Below are positions 9,899-19,859 of a stretch of 64,000 bases of DNA, one piece after another; position 1 is the first letter of the stretch; each line of letters begins with the position of its first letter. Under the pieces are notes generated by a model. The model made no database searches. It saw nothing but the letters and a program-made list of their open reading frames with translations, and was not told the origin of the DNA. The stretch is from Diplonema japonicum. Its lineage: Eukaryota; Euglenozoa; Diplonemea; Diplonemida; Diplonemidae. The DNA is taken from NCBI GenBank assembly GCA_964019335.1, contig OZ025705.1:450407-514406 (forward strand), in the 5' to 3' direction. The translations under genes and the position numbers were made by a program.

Positions 9899-12637
9899 TT
9901 AGAACTTTGCATCGTCAACAGTGTTGACCTCTTCCACCATCGCCCCGCTTCTGTTCTCCAAGAGCGTGTCTATCTTCTTGTGCAGCATCGCTAAGGTTGC
10001 AGTCTCTCTCATCTCTTCAATTTCTGTGACGTTGGTATCTTTTGGGTAGTTCTGCTCCACAATATAGACAACGAAGGCAAGGCCCACAGCAATGGCGTAC
10101 CCCACAAAGGCACCACCCATGTCCGCGGCTGTGATTTTCTGCGTGGAGCTTGCAACAGGCCCTGTCACAGGGCACACACCGCTTGTGAAGTATCTGTGGT
10201 ACAGCCCTTTTATATCCGTCTTCGCGATGTCCTGCCCGGATGTTATCTTCACAAGCCTCCTCGACAGTTCTGCCGCGTACCCCCACTGTCTACGCACAGC
10301 CAGCGCATAAGAGACTTGTCCTGTTTTACTGCCAAAGGTTCGCAGCGGGCACCCTCTCGTTGTGCCCCACTCGTTGACTAAGTATTCTGCAATAGGCGAC
10401 TCTTCCACAAGCATTTTCAGTTCACTGTTCATTACTTTCTCAGACAGCTGCTCCGTCACTATTGACTCAAAGTAAGTCCCGCCGTTTGTCTGCGCGCTCA
10501 GCACATCCATTGCCACACTGCCTGTTTCGACGCCCACCTGGTTCGGGAGGATCGTCACACCGATATCAGTTATCTCTGGCCCGTTGCTCCCCGTCGACGC
10601 CACCAAGAAGGCCGCCAGGTTGGCCGTGTAAGCAGCTATCACAAGCATCGTCACAAAGAACAACGCCCACGATGAGATCTTCCCCGCGTACGTCTTGGGG
10701 GTCATGTCCTGGCAAGCGAGAGAGGCTGTGAAACTGAACCAGAGCGACGCAGCAAGGCCTTCCGGAACAGGTACCTCGGCAAGGTCTTCGTGGTCTTTCC
10801 TTTCAAAGACGTAGAATAGGAAACCTGCAAACACCACCCAGCCAAACCACAACAGCCACATGTCAGAGGCAAAGGGACCAACGAAGTGCCACAGGTCATA
10901 TGTCTGAGTGGCATCCGATACACGCCCCACAGCAACTATACCGTCTGTCCAGTAGGGATGTGTGTACTCGACGTTGTTGAAGATCAGCGTCTCAAGTTCT
11001 TTGCTTTCCGAGAACCCTGTTATGGCAGGGTGTAGTGCAATGTGGCCTACCACCATGTCGGCCTCGCCCCTTGCGATCATTGATATAAGCTCGAAATCCG
11101 TGTAGTTTCCCAGCGTGATGTTCGCGGCAAACCCAAGCTGGTCCTGCAGCAGCTTGAATATATCGCACGCAAAACCTTCGGTCGTGTTGCTCTCCTGCGG
11201 GTTGGCCAAGTGGCAGAACGGCCAAAGCGACAGCGAGATGACCACCTGGGCTGTGATAGCCGACAGCGGTGGCCTGTCATTTGGGATTGCGATGTTGGAC
11301 CGGTTCCATGTCAAGCTGTCCAGCCGGAACACCCCTTTTGCGGCGTTCCAGTCATGACCCTCGCCAGACACCTCCCCCGATGGCACCGCAGATAGCTCAG
11401 TGGAGTTCCATACTAGCTGGCTGCCTTTCACTTTCCATCCGGATAATCTGTGATCATCGAATTCTATCTCATTTGTGAGCCCAACGTGTTTTATCTCGCG
11501 CAGCACGTTCCTAAGGAGGGGGCCGTGCTGCCATTTGTGGTGCGATCCTGTAAAGGGCGCAACCGTGCCAAGTTGGTGCCCTCCATCGGAGATCTGGTCG
11601 GCAACCTGCAGAATGGCCTTCCCAGCCAGCATTGCAATATCATACACGGCAACCGTCGATTTGAAAGGTTCAACCATCCCAGCAGGAGGGAACGCCCTTG
11701 CCATCGGAGAGCTCCACTTAGCCAGGAAGTCTTTGCTAATGATGTCATTGTCGAAGATACCGTCCGTCAGCACGTTTTGAAAGACAGGCCCTAATTCGTC
11801 GGGTTCCACCTCCGAGAGTCCTTGCATCATCCAGATGTAGTCCAGGCTCAAGAGCCCCATCGAATGGGCCTCACCTAGGATACTCGTGGCGTGCTGCTTG
11901 TCAGCAACAAGGAAGAACACCGTAGCACCATTGCTTTTGAACCGCTGAAGGGCAGCCTTAATGTTGTCGGGTTTGTTTTGCTGGATAGCAAACGAGCCCA
12001 GCAGCGTGACTCCGTTCTCGAGGCAACGCGAGAGGAAGTGCTGCACGCCGTTGACACCGTCTGCATCCTTCGTGTAGATCACGGCGACGCGCTTGATCTC
12101 AAGCCGCTTCATCAGCTGCTGGAAGAACTCGCTGTGGTGGTCGTCACCCTTGATAGGCTGGAAGAAGTATTCGCTGCCCACAGTGATGAATGGATCGGTG
12201 GCGGCGGGTGTGATCATGGGCACCTGGAAGTAGTCACCGTGCACGCGGAGGTCCAGTGCCACTGCCGAGAAATACGGACCTATCACCAATGCTTGCGGCC
12301 GTGCCTGCAAAGCATCCACAAGCGATGCATACATGTAATAGTCGTTGCCCACCCAGTTCTTGTTGAATGAATCAGGGCCGTACTGCTTTCCAGAACCAGT
12401 TGATCCCTCATTAGCTTCGGGGTACTTTTGGTTTACAATGATGGATGTCAGCACCAGCTTGTGCTTCCCGCCCTGCGTCAGCACCGTGTCGCGGTTGAGT
12501 TCTTCTACCGCGAGATTTGCGGCTGCAACAGCAGTGCTCCCATGAGGAGTGTCACTATATTCCAAGACTACAGCAATGCCAAAGTCTGTTGCGCAGCAAG
12601 GCACCACTATCGAAAGCAGTGCACAGAGATGTTTCAT
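9899..12637 (-). CDS. Ionotropic glutamate receptor-like ligand-gated channel
   Basis: A 912-residue single-exon gene. It has a signal peptide (residues 1-17), then a periplasmic-binding-protein-like amino-terminal domain (about 18-400), and a second bilobed ligand-binding domain split by the channel. The channel comprises M1 at about 590-612, a re-entrant pore region containing SLWFSF (about 631-636), and M3 with the hallmark AYTANLAAF (about 669-677), nearly the canonical SYTANLAAF. A final M4 lies at about 840-862, followed by a short cytoplasmic tail. This is the complete iGluR/GLR architecture (ANF receptor plus Lig_chan). It would open a cation pore at the plasma membrane on binding an amino acid or similar ligand. 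The ligand is unknown. A CAG acceptor lies 10 nt before the start. Confidence 0.93.
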   Translation of the reverse strand: MKHLCALLSIVVPCCATDFGIAVVLEYSDTPHGSTAVAAANLAVEELNRDTVLTQGGKHKLVLTSIIVNQKYPEANEGSTGSGKQYGPDSFNKNWVGNDYYMYASLVDALQARPQALVIGPYFSAVALDLRVHGDYFQVPMITPAATDPFITVGSEYFFQPIKGDDHHSEFFQQLMKRLEIKRVAVIYTKDADGVNGVQHFLSRCLENGVTLLGSFAIQQNKPDNIKAALQRFKSNGATVFFLVADKQHATSILGEAHSMGLLSLDYIWMMQGLSEVEPDELGPVFQNVLTDGIFDNDIISKDFLAKWSSPMARAFPPAGMVEPFKSTVAVYDIAMLAGKAILQVADQISDGGHQLGTVAPFTGSHHKWQHGPLLRNVLREIKHVGLTNEIEFDDHRLSGWKVKGSQLVWNSTELSAVPSGEVSGEGHDWNAAKGVFRLDSLTWNRSNIAIPNDRPPLSAITAQVVISLSLWPFCHLANPQESNTTEGFACDIFKLLQDQLGFAANITLGNYTDFELISMIARGEADMVVGHIALHPAITGFSESKELETLIFNNVEYTHPYWTDGIVAVGRVSDATQTYDLWHFVGPFASDMWLLWFGWVVFAGFLFYVFERKDHEDLAEVPVPEGLAASLWFSFTASLACQDMTPKTYAGKISSWALFFVTMLVIAAYTANLAAFLVASTGSNGPEITDIGVTILPNQVGVETGSVAMDVLSAQTNGGTYFESIVTEQLSEKVMNSELKMLVEESPIAEYLVNEWGTTRGCPLRTFGSKTGQVSYALAVRRQWGYAAELSRRLVKITSGQDIAKTDIKGLYHRYFTSGVCPVTGPVASSTQKITAADMGGAFVGYAIAVGLAFVVYIVEQNYPKDTNVTEIEEMRETATLAMLHKKIDTLLENRSGAMVEEVNTVDDAKF

Positions 12638-12713
12638 TAAGTGTAATCTGACATAGTTGATTGTGGGCTTTCAGGGAAGCTTGTGTTTAATACAAAACTA
12701 CTGTATGTCACAT

Positions 12714-15700
12714 CTATTGTCTGCTAGGGGTGGAGTACTGAGGGGATTTTAGGATCTCGTTCAGCACTAGCGGCGGCGAGGGCAGTCTCCTGGCAGCTTG
12801 CTCTTCAGCCTCCATTGTGGCATATTGGTGCTGACCATTTTTGTATGCTGCTGAGTCCTGCAGCACCCGAGTCCTTTGTGTTCTAGATTGCTCTACAGCT
12901 TCATTGAAGCTTTCCTGCGTCACAGCAAAGTCACGCTGCCTTCGCAGTTGGTAGCTTTCCGTCTCCCGTGCTTTCAGTTCACGTGCTTCGAACGCTTCTG
13001 CCTGTAAGGCTGCCGCAATGGCTTTCTTCCCAATGTTTTCTTGTGCTTTCCGGATTTTTTTATGTCGTTCAACTTCTTGTCTCTGCACCCGAAGCCTGTG
13101 GGCTTCGATAAGAGCGTGCTCCGTGACCTCATCTTCCATCTGCTGCTGCATGAGGAACTTCTCCATCCTGTAGCGTGATTACCTTTTTTCCTTTGTTTTC
13201 ATACTTCCTCTCTTCCACGGCCTTCACCTGCGCTTGTCGTCGCGCTTCATTCGCCTTCCATTGTGCCTCGCGCTGTGGTGTTGCTTTTTATTGCCGGTTG
13301 TCTAATCAATACCTCATCAGCGGCATTCCTCCGATTTGCGGACTGCGCGAAGTCGTCTTCCATAAGGACACGCTGCGTGTCCAGGGCCAGCATCACCATG
13401 TGCTGGCGGAAGATACGAGAGTCCACGTCGTACTCTGTCTGTGCCCTTGCACGCTCGGTCAGCTGTCGGAGGAGCTTTGTCCTGCATAGCCAACCCCGAA
13501 GTGTCCTTTGTATTTGAGTAGCAGCGTCGTCCAGAAGCCTCTGTGCTTCTTCTTCGCGTTCTATCTTCTCTTGCTCCTCACGTTCCTCCCTCTCAGATAC
13601 CATCTCCTCGATCACCGCAAACATGTTCTCAAAGTCCTCCATCAACTTGGTCCACTCTCTGTGCTCCTGCTCTACAATGTTGTTCCCCGCCGTGTCAGCG
13701 TCGCGCCCTATATTAGCAAGCCCGTCTGCAATGGCAGCCAGCGCTTCCCTCTCCTCGGCTTCCCGTGCTTCCCTCTCAGCCCTCTCAGATTCATATTTTG
13801 CTCGCACCTCGCGGCGAACCTCCTCCCGCATCTGGTCGACGGCAGCTTTGTTCGCGTCGTAGACGACTTGCTGTGATGATGCGTGAAATGATGTGAACGC
13901 CAGTATACCTTCAATCCTATGATGGCGAGATACGCTCTGCAGTGAGCAAGGAACACCACGTTGTGCAGCTCCAGTTTGATCTTCTTGAGCTTCTCGAGCT
14001 CAACGTACGAATCCGACTTCAGGAAGACACGTGCCTTGCCGATCTGTGAACAGTGACATGAAAAAAGGCTTGCATACCTGTGCCGTCTTCGGGTCCAAAC
14101 CTGAATTATTGATGATGGCTTGGCACCGATCCTTCGCCTCAGTGCCCGTGGTGCCTATGATGCTGTACGCTTCGACGAAATGCTCGAACTGGATGCGGAC
14201 AGGGAAACCTGCCTTTCGTATCTTTACAGTGCCAAGGACACCCGAAGAGGCCAGCTGCTGCATGGTCTTAACGCCATGGAAGCTAAGAGGCTTCTTGGCA
14301 GGGTGGGGCTTGACACACCTAATCCAATGAGGGTTCGTGCTGTTGATGAGATCCATCAAGTCAGCCACTTGGCTTTTGAAAAACCCACCGACAGTCATTT
14401 TTTTGGACTGTGCGGGGGGGAGGAGGGTGCAGATCAGAGCGTCAGAAGAAGCGCGCATCAAGTTCACAAAAGCAATCTTGAGAGTGTCCCTGTTCTTGTC
14501 AAGGAAGTTGGCGATTTCATAGGACACAGACCCTGCGTAGTGGTGGATGATGAAGGACGCTTTTGCGAGCGTTTTCTTCGTGAAGAACTCTTTGTAGGCA
14601 TCGCCAGAGCACGCGTCCACTGTCTTGGAGAGGAACGACTCGTCCGAGCCAGTGCCTAGAGCACACTCTTCATCGAGCATGGCGAATATGCCACCCTTGC
14701 CGGTGATCATGCGCAGGCAGGGGCCGTTGTCAGGGAATTCGACAGCAGTGACATCAATACCCTCAGTACGGCACTCATCCATGTCCTTCTCGAAGATGTA
14801 TTTGTTGTAGTGGTTCTGAAGGGACTCGTTCGCAAGGTTGATGCACAGCTGCTCGAAGGAGTTGATCTCGAAGTCCTCAAAGCCGAAGATGTCAAGGAGA
14901 CCAATCCACCTTCCGTCGCCTTCCACGTTGAGGGTATTGTTACATGTTTCGATGATCCACGAGAACTGGTGGTCGTAAAGGGTCTTCGTCAGTGCCGACC
15001 GCCCATCCCTCGCCTTCATGGGGTTAAGCAGTGTTTCCACAGGCCCGTCACGAGTGTCAAGCGTTGTGGTGATTAGCTCTTTTGTAAACACGGCTCCGTC
15101 TATGCTCCACGCCTTCACCGTCTTGTCTACCCACTGCTGGCTGTTCTTCCCGATCTGCGACCCCTCACCACTAGCTTCGAAGTCAGCGTTTTCCAAGTTA
15201 AGAACACCCGCTACCACCTTCCAGATAGACTCGATAGTCTCTACCGACACGCCTAGTGTTTGCAAGTTCGTGTTGATCTCGACAAATTCTTCCGCAGTGT
15301 CGAACTCTTTGTTCGCAGACTGTTTCCCCGCTGATGTGCTTCTGTAGTCCGTGTCGCTGAGGATGTCCCACTTGGCCTTGTCCGATGCGCGGCATAGACA
15401 GTAGAAGGAGTGGTACACACGCTCTCCTGGTGATGCTGTTACGATCCTGCTCTTCTCCAGCAAGTACTTCGTGATGTGCGCACCGACAAGAAACCCCGAA
15501 TCGTCAAACTGGACTTTCATCCACTTCCCGAAACGACTGGAGTTGTCGTTTCGCGCTGTCCTGGCGTTTCCGAAGGCCTCCAGCGGCGCCGACGTAATGT
15601 TGATGTTGCTGCCTACCGCGACCGCCGCTTGCTTCTGCGCGTCGGAACCGCTCTTGCATGACAATGCTGCTAAATATTTCATGACGATTTTACTGGCCTC

Positions 15701-16264
15701 GGTTTTACCGGCGCCACTTTCACCAGACACCAGGATGCACTGGTTCACAGGGTCATGCGTTGCGTTGCGCATCTCCCAAAAAGTATTGTGCGCGGTGGCC
15801 CAGGAGTGAGGGATATTTTCCTCGATCCTGTCTCCCTCGGCGAGGTACTTTCCCATGTTGTCGTCGGTGTACCAAGGGATCTTGAAGTTGAAGGGGTTCA
15901 GCGCAACAGTAATGGCACCGATGTTGGTGTAGATGTAGTCGGAGAAGTATCTCTTTCTCAGGACATTGAGGAGGGTCGAGTCGTGCAGCACTGTGAGGCT
16001 CAGCAGATCCAGCACGTTCTCATCGAGTACTTCTTGGTTGCAGCAAAAGACGTCCTCCGCGGAAAGCTTAGCTAGCTGTTCACCTGTCTCCCATGTGAAC
16101 AGTGGATTGGTGTTTTCGTGAGCCTTGCAAACAGCGGTCTTCCCATCCCACGATATTACCTTACCATAGCTCCATGCATGCTCTTCGTGGTTGAACAAGC
16201 ACAGCGAACCCACCTCAGGGTCGAGTACCGCTTCTTTTTTCTTCTCATTTTTCTTCGGTGGCAT
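12714..16264 (-). CDS. Myosin heavy chain with IQ motif and coiled-coil tail, five exons
   Basis: Exons 14078-16264, 13909-14043, 13313-13870, 13205-13272 and 12714-13167 join in frame after removing GT-AG introns of 34, 38, 40 and 37 nt, giving 1,133 residues. The motor domain (about 60-740) has the P-loop GESGAGKTEASK, switch I NDNSSRFGKW, switch II DIFGFEDFEINSFEQ and the actin-site region NPHWIRCVKPHP. It ends in GKARVFLKSD and a lever arm. The tail carries an IQ motif (ATQIQRTLRGWLCR) inside long charged heptad-like segments (AEREAREAEEREALAA; EEREEQEKIEREEEA). It would be an actin-based motor. The class is not identified; the tail resembles no class I know. I start at the ATG at 16264 (MPPKKNEKKK); the G-rich leader upstream is unlikely to be coding. 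Confidence 0.92.
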
Positions 16265-16402
16265 ATTATCACCCACCACCCCCCCCCCCCCCCCCCGACC
16301 TGCAGTGGTTCAGTTTTGCAACAACAAAATCGTAACTAAGAGGGTAATAGACATGGTGTCAAGGGTAACAATAAGCAATGTTGGTGGTGAGCACCGAAAG
16401 AA

Positions 16403-19204
16403 CTAATTGACCGTCACCCTGTTTTCCACGCTCATGCAAGGGGAGGATTGGTCACCCATTTGAATAGAAGTGGGGGACTGTCGTAAAAGATACTCCTCTT
16501 CTTCAGTGTCCACCTCCGAAAACCCGAGCAGTTTGTGTTCATGCAGCACCATTCCAAAAGTAACCAACACTATTCCAACCCAAAGAAGGCTGTAGGTGGT
16601 ACCGGGGTTGCCCCCCATCAGGGTGTCGTTGGATAGGATGACATTCAGAATGGGGAGAGAGATAAGTAATGCAATAAACTGGCACGACGGGCCACCACGC
16701 ATCACCACGACTGTATTGATGATAATGTAAGCAACATTACCAAGATTGAAACCCAGGACCCACACCCAAGCGTATTCACACTGGGTTGTGAGCCACCAAT
16801 CACCACTGCCACCAAGGTTCATAGACGAAGACGTGTTTCCTGTGGACAGACACACCATCCCATCGCCATAGTCCTCATTAATAAGGGAGTTAACATCCGT
16901 TGTGGCCACCAAACCGAACAGCATCGACACCAAAGGGGCTAGCAACACCGACCCGAGATTCATGAGCAGAACCAGGTACAACACATCCAGCATTGTGACC
17001 GGCCTCGTTGCTTCTCCAAAGAGTCTTTGTGTTACAATGTCGAAGCATGCCTGCACAAGACATGTGATGCTGTACGTTACGATCCAAATAGAAAACGTGC
17101 TCATGGACAACCCCTTTTCAGATGGTTCGCGCCCAACGAACACCACCACACCACTCACTACCAGCGAGCAGCCAATGATCTGCAAAATTCCGTAGCGCGA
17201 CTTGTTGAACAAGTACCCACCGATAGCAGTGAAGGGCACCGTGAATTGGTTCAGCAGCGTGGCAACGTTCACGTTTGAGGGGCCCAGGGCATCGATGGCG
17301 GCGACCTGTATCACATTCGTGATGGCGAACAGTACCCCGAGCACCATGAGGGGCTTCATCGGGAGGGTTAAAAGAGCGGATCGCCGCATTTCAGGATTGC
17401 TGCTAGAGTATCCCCGCAGTACCAGGTATAAGACACCACTGATTGCGAAGGACAGCACTGCGTTCACGAGGGAGGTGAGGTACGGGAAAGGGTGCATCAC
17501 AAAAACCTCTCTGTAGAACAAGAACTGTGTCCCGGTGAAAGTGAAGGCATTGAGAAGCGTGTAAGCTGCAGCGCATAGGACGTCGCGAGCTGTTCTTGGC
17601 CGAGGTTCCTCATCATCCGACTCAGGCTCCAGATCAAGACCAAACATACACTCGTTGTTCTTACAGCTGGCGTTCAGAGAAGGCTCCTCAGCACAAGTAT
17701 CCACGTACCACTGCTTGCGCTTCTGTTCCTCCTGTGCGCGTGTCAGCTCGCCTTGCAGCCTGCCCAAGTGTCTTTGTGTGCGCTGTAGTTGTAAGGCTGC
17801 CTGCTCAACCTGAACCTTCAGCGTGGGAACTGCCAGGATAGCCTGTTCGCGCGCAGTAGCTTGTTGCTCCGTTCGCACTTTCAGCACTTTCGTGATGAAT
17901 GCCGACACCGAGGCAGAGTCCGTCAAGTCGTCTGTGCGCAGCCTTACCTGTGTCTTAACTGCTTGCAGGGCAATACTCTCCAAGGCCGAGTTGCCATTGA
18001 CCATAACCAAAGCAGCAACTAGTTTTTGGTTCTCCAGCCATGCAGCAAATATGTGGGAATCAGTGTATTTGTACTCCACCGTGCAGTCGGGGGACACGAG
18101 GCCGCAGAAACGCCAATTCAAATCGTACAGAGTGTTTCTTAAATCAGGAAAATAAATATACGGCACTGGAGCAGTTGCACAACGCATGGTCCTTGCTAGG
18201 TGTTTGGCCATCATCTTCGCAAACTCCGCGTCTCGGCAATTCATAGTTTGCGAAGTATCCGTATAATTCGGCCTCACGTGCAGCACTGCCACCTCACCAA
18301 TGGCATACACACCCTCAACAGAAGTGCACATGTTCTCATCCACCTGTATGCCCGGTGGTTCGTTGATGTACTCCAGTTGGTCACCGAAAAGGTCGATGTT
18401 CGGCATGGCGCAGTTCCCGTAGATCAGCACATCGCATTCGACCCCTTTTTTGTTGGACAGCTGTACACCTATGATGGTGGAGTCCTTCGATACAACCTGT
18501 GTGATGGTTGTTTCTTTGTATATTGTTGTTCCCATCTCTTCCAGTTTGTCTTCGTACACTTTCGAGATCTCCTTTGTGAACAGTGCGGGGAAGAGCTGCG
18601 ATTCCTCAAGCACACAGGTCACTGACATGTCCCAGGAAGTCGTAAGCGCTTCCATAATGTCCATGTGTAGACACTCGCCTCCCAGAACTACGGCCTTGCC
18701 ACCACGACACTTCTCGAGTGTGTTTCGTAAGGACAGTCCGTCGGTGTAGTTCAGTAGCTTGTGGCATCCTTTGGTATGATTTCCGGGAATTGAAATACTA
18801 GGGGCCGTCTTTGAGCCTGTTGCAATCACAAGCCCCTTCCGCCACGAGACACCAACCACCAGTCCATTCTTATCTTGGTAATGAATGGTTTTGTTCTTGA
18901 TGTCCACCTTCGTGCAAGGACTGTTCAGCAGCACAGTGATCCCATGTGCGTTGTACCAGTCCTCTGTCTTGGACGCGGTGTGGTGCTCTGCAAGCTTCTC
19001 GGCTGTGAGGAGGAAGCCTTTGCTGAGGAACGATCTTTCGTAAGGGTAGACACCCTCAGCAGACACAAGACAAATATCAGTACCAGAGCCTCCCTTCTCG
19101 ATGTACTCTGCAATGAAGTGCCCGCCGGCAAAACCCCCTCCGAGGACTACGATCTCGTACTCAGCATTTCCTTTCGCGGAGTTGCTGAGCTCAAGTGTTG
19201 TCAT
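16403..19204 (-). CDS. Fusion protein: monodehydroascorbate reductase-like flavoprotein + CRT-like transporter (paralog 1)
   Basis: 933 residues from the ATG at 19204. Residues of about 15-400 resemble plant monodehydroascorbate reductase: FAD motif VVLGGGFAGG, then VSAEGVYPYERSFLSKGF, IATGSK, KAVVLGGECLHMDI at the NAD(P)-site, and GVYAIGEVA at the C-terminal FAD motif. A Gln/Arg-rich coiled-coil linker (about 490-545) follows. About ten membrane segments come next (from about 580), resembling the CRT/CLT branch of drug/metabolite transporters, including ALGPSNVNVATLLNQFTVPF and a late loop with two cysteines. MDHAR recycles ascorbate; plant CLTs export glutathione precursors from plastids, so redox-coupled transport is a plausible inference. 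The GxGxxG of the NAD site is degraded. An upstream in-frame ATG (19312) would add 36 residues; I prefer 19204 because it matches the paralog. Confidence 0.88.
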   Translation of the reverse strand: MTTLELSNSAKGNAEYEIVVLGGGFAGGHFIAEYIEKGGSGTDICLVSAEGVYPYERSFLSKGFLLTAEKLAEHHTASKTEDWYNAHGITVLLNSPCTKVDIKNKTIHYQDKNGLVVGVSWRKGLVIATGSKTAPSISIPGNHTKGCHKLLNYTDGLSLRNTLEKCRGGKAVVLGGECLHMDIMEALTTSWDMSVTCVLEESQLFPALFTKEISKVYEDKLEEMGTTIYKETTITQVVSKDSTIIGVQLSNKKGVECDVLIYGNCAMPNIDLFGDQLEYINEPPGIQVDENMCTSVEGVYAIGEVAVLHVRPNYTDTSQTMNCRDAEFAKMMAKHLARTMRCATAPVPYIYFPDLRNTLYDLNWRFCGLVSPDCTVEYKYTDSHIFAAWLENQKLVAALVMVNGNSALESIALQAVKTQVRLRTDDLTDSASVSAFITKVLKVRTEQQATAREQAILAVPTLKVQVEQAALQLQRTQRHLGRLQGELTRAQEEQKRKQWYVDTCAEEPSLNASCKNNECMFGLDLEPESDDEEPRPRTARDVLCAAAYTLLNAFTFTGTQFLFYREVFVMHPFPYLTSLVNAVLSFAISGVLYLVLRGYSSSNPEMRRSALLTLPMKPLMVLGVLFAITNVIQVAAIDALGPSNVNVATLLNQFTVPFTAIGGYLFNKSRYGILQIIGCSLVVSGVVVFVGREPSEKGLSMSTFSIWIVTYSITCLVQACFDIVTQRLFGEATRPVTMLDVLYLVLLMNLGSVLLAPLVSMLFGLVATTDVNSLINEDYGDGMVCLSTGNTSSSMNLGGSGDWWLTTQCEYAWVWVLGFNLGNVAYIIINTVVVMRGGPSCQFIALLISLPILNVILSNDTLMGGNPGTTYSLLWVGIVLVTFGMVLHEHKLLGFSEVDTEEEEYLLRQSPTSIQMGDQSSPCMSVENRVTVN

Positions 19205-19859
19205 GTACCTGTTGTAAGGTGGGATGTGAGAACAATGAAGGACAATAAAAAGCGAACAGTTAATGCAATGCAGAACCAAGGGGATGACCCCACAGGGGCA
19301 GTAATTAGTCATTCAGATGCGATACCAAGTTCGTATCTTAGGTACTGGTCAACCCTCTCTTTTATTCCTCCACGGGGCCACAGGTGTAACAAGCTAAAGT
19401 AAACCCATCGAATACTAAGTCGAGGGGCAAAGTAAATTAAAAAAATATCGAAAAGGGTGTTCAAAAAAGGGGAGGGGGGCGCTTAAAGAAAATATAAAAA
19501 AGAGTATCGGGTTATCTGACAAAATTATCAGGCATATTGGGTTCTGGCCCTGCTCCCTTGACGCGGTCTTCAAGTATCGTCCATGTTCTTGGAGCCCATA
19601 TTGGCAGCCTTCTCAACTTGCAGCATAGCGGCTTACTTGTTGTTGACAATAGGTGAATGACTAAGGTTAATTAGCCTTAAAAAAGGGAATAAATACCATA
19701 TTTTGCAGAGATCCGGCAGAAGAACAACAGCTTGCTTATCAGCTGCTTGACAACGGCAATAATAATTTTAAAAAAAATGGACTAAAAGGACTTGTTGGCG
19801 TTGTTTTTAAAGACTTGTACGTTTTTTTTTTTCCCTTTCTCCCTTTCCCAAACTATTAA
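19205..19859. other. Intergenic between the two tandem fusion genes
   Basis: About 650 bases. The part near 19540-19660 has mixed composition with no frame or RNA motif I recognise; the rest is A/T-rich with short homopolymers. Apart from the acceptor next to 19204, no feature is supported. Confidence 0.5.
19209..19245 (-). promoter_or_regulatory. Splice acceptor at the 5' end of the fusion gene (possible trans-splice site)
   Basis: On the minus strand a pyrimidine-rich run ends in TTACAACAG, whose G is at 19209. The ATG begins only 4 nt later. No upstream exon is visible, so this may accept a spliced leader or join an unseen 5' exon. Confidence 0.5.

Noticed and set aside
16403-19312. Longer N terminus for fusion paralog 1 from the ATG at 19312
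   Set aside because: The extra 36 residues are unlike paralog 2 and cross a good splice acceptor 4 nt before the ATG at 19204; kept only as an alternative.
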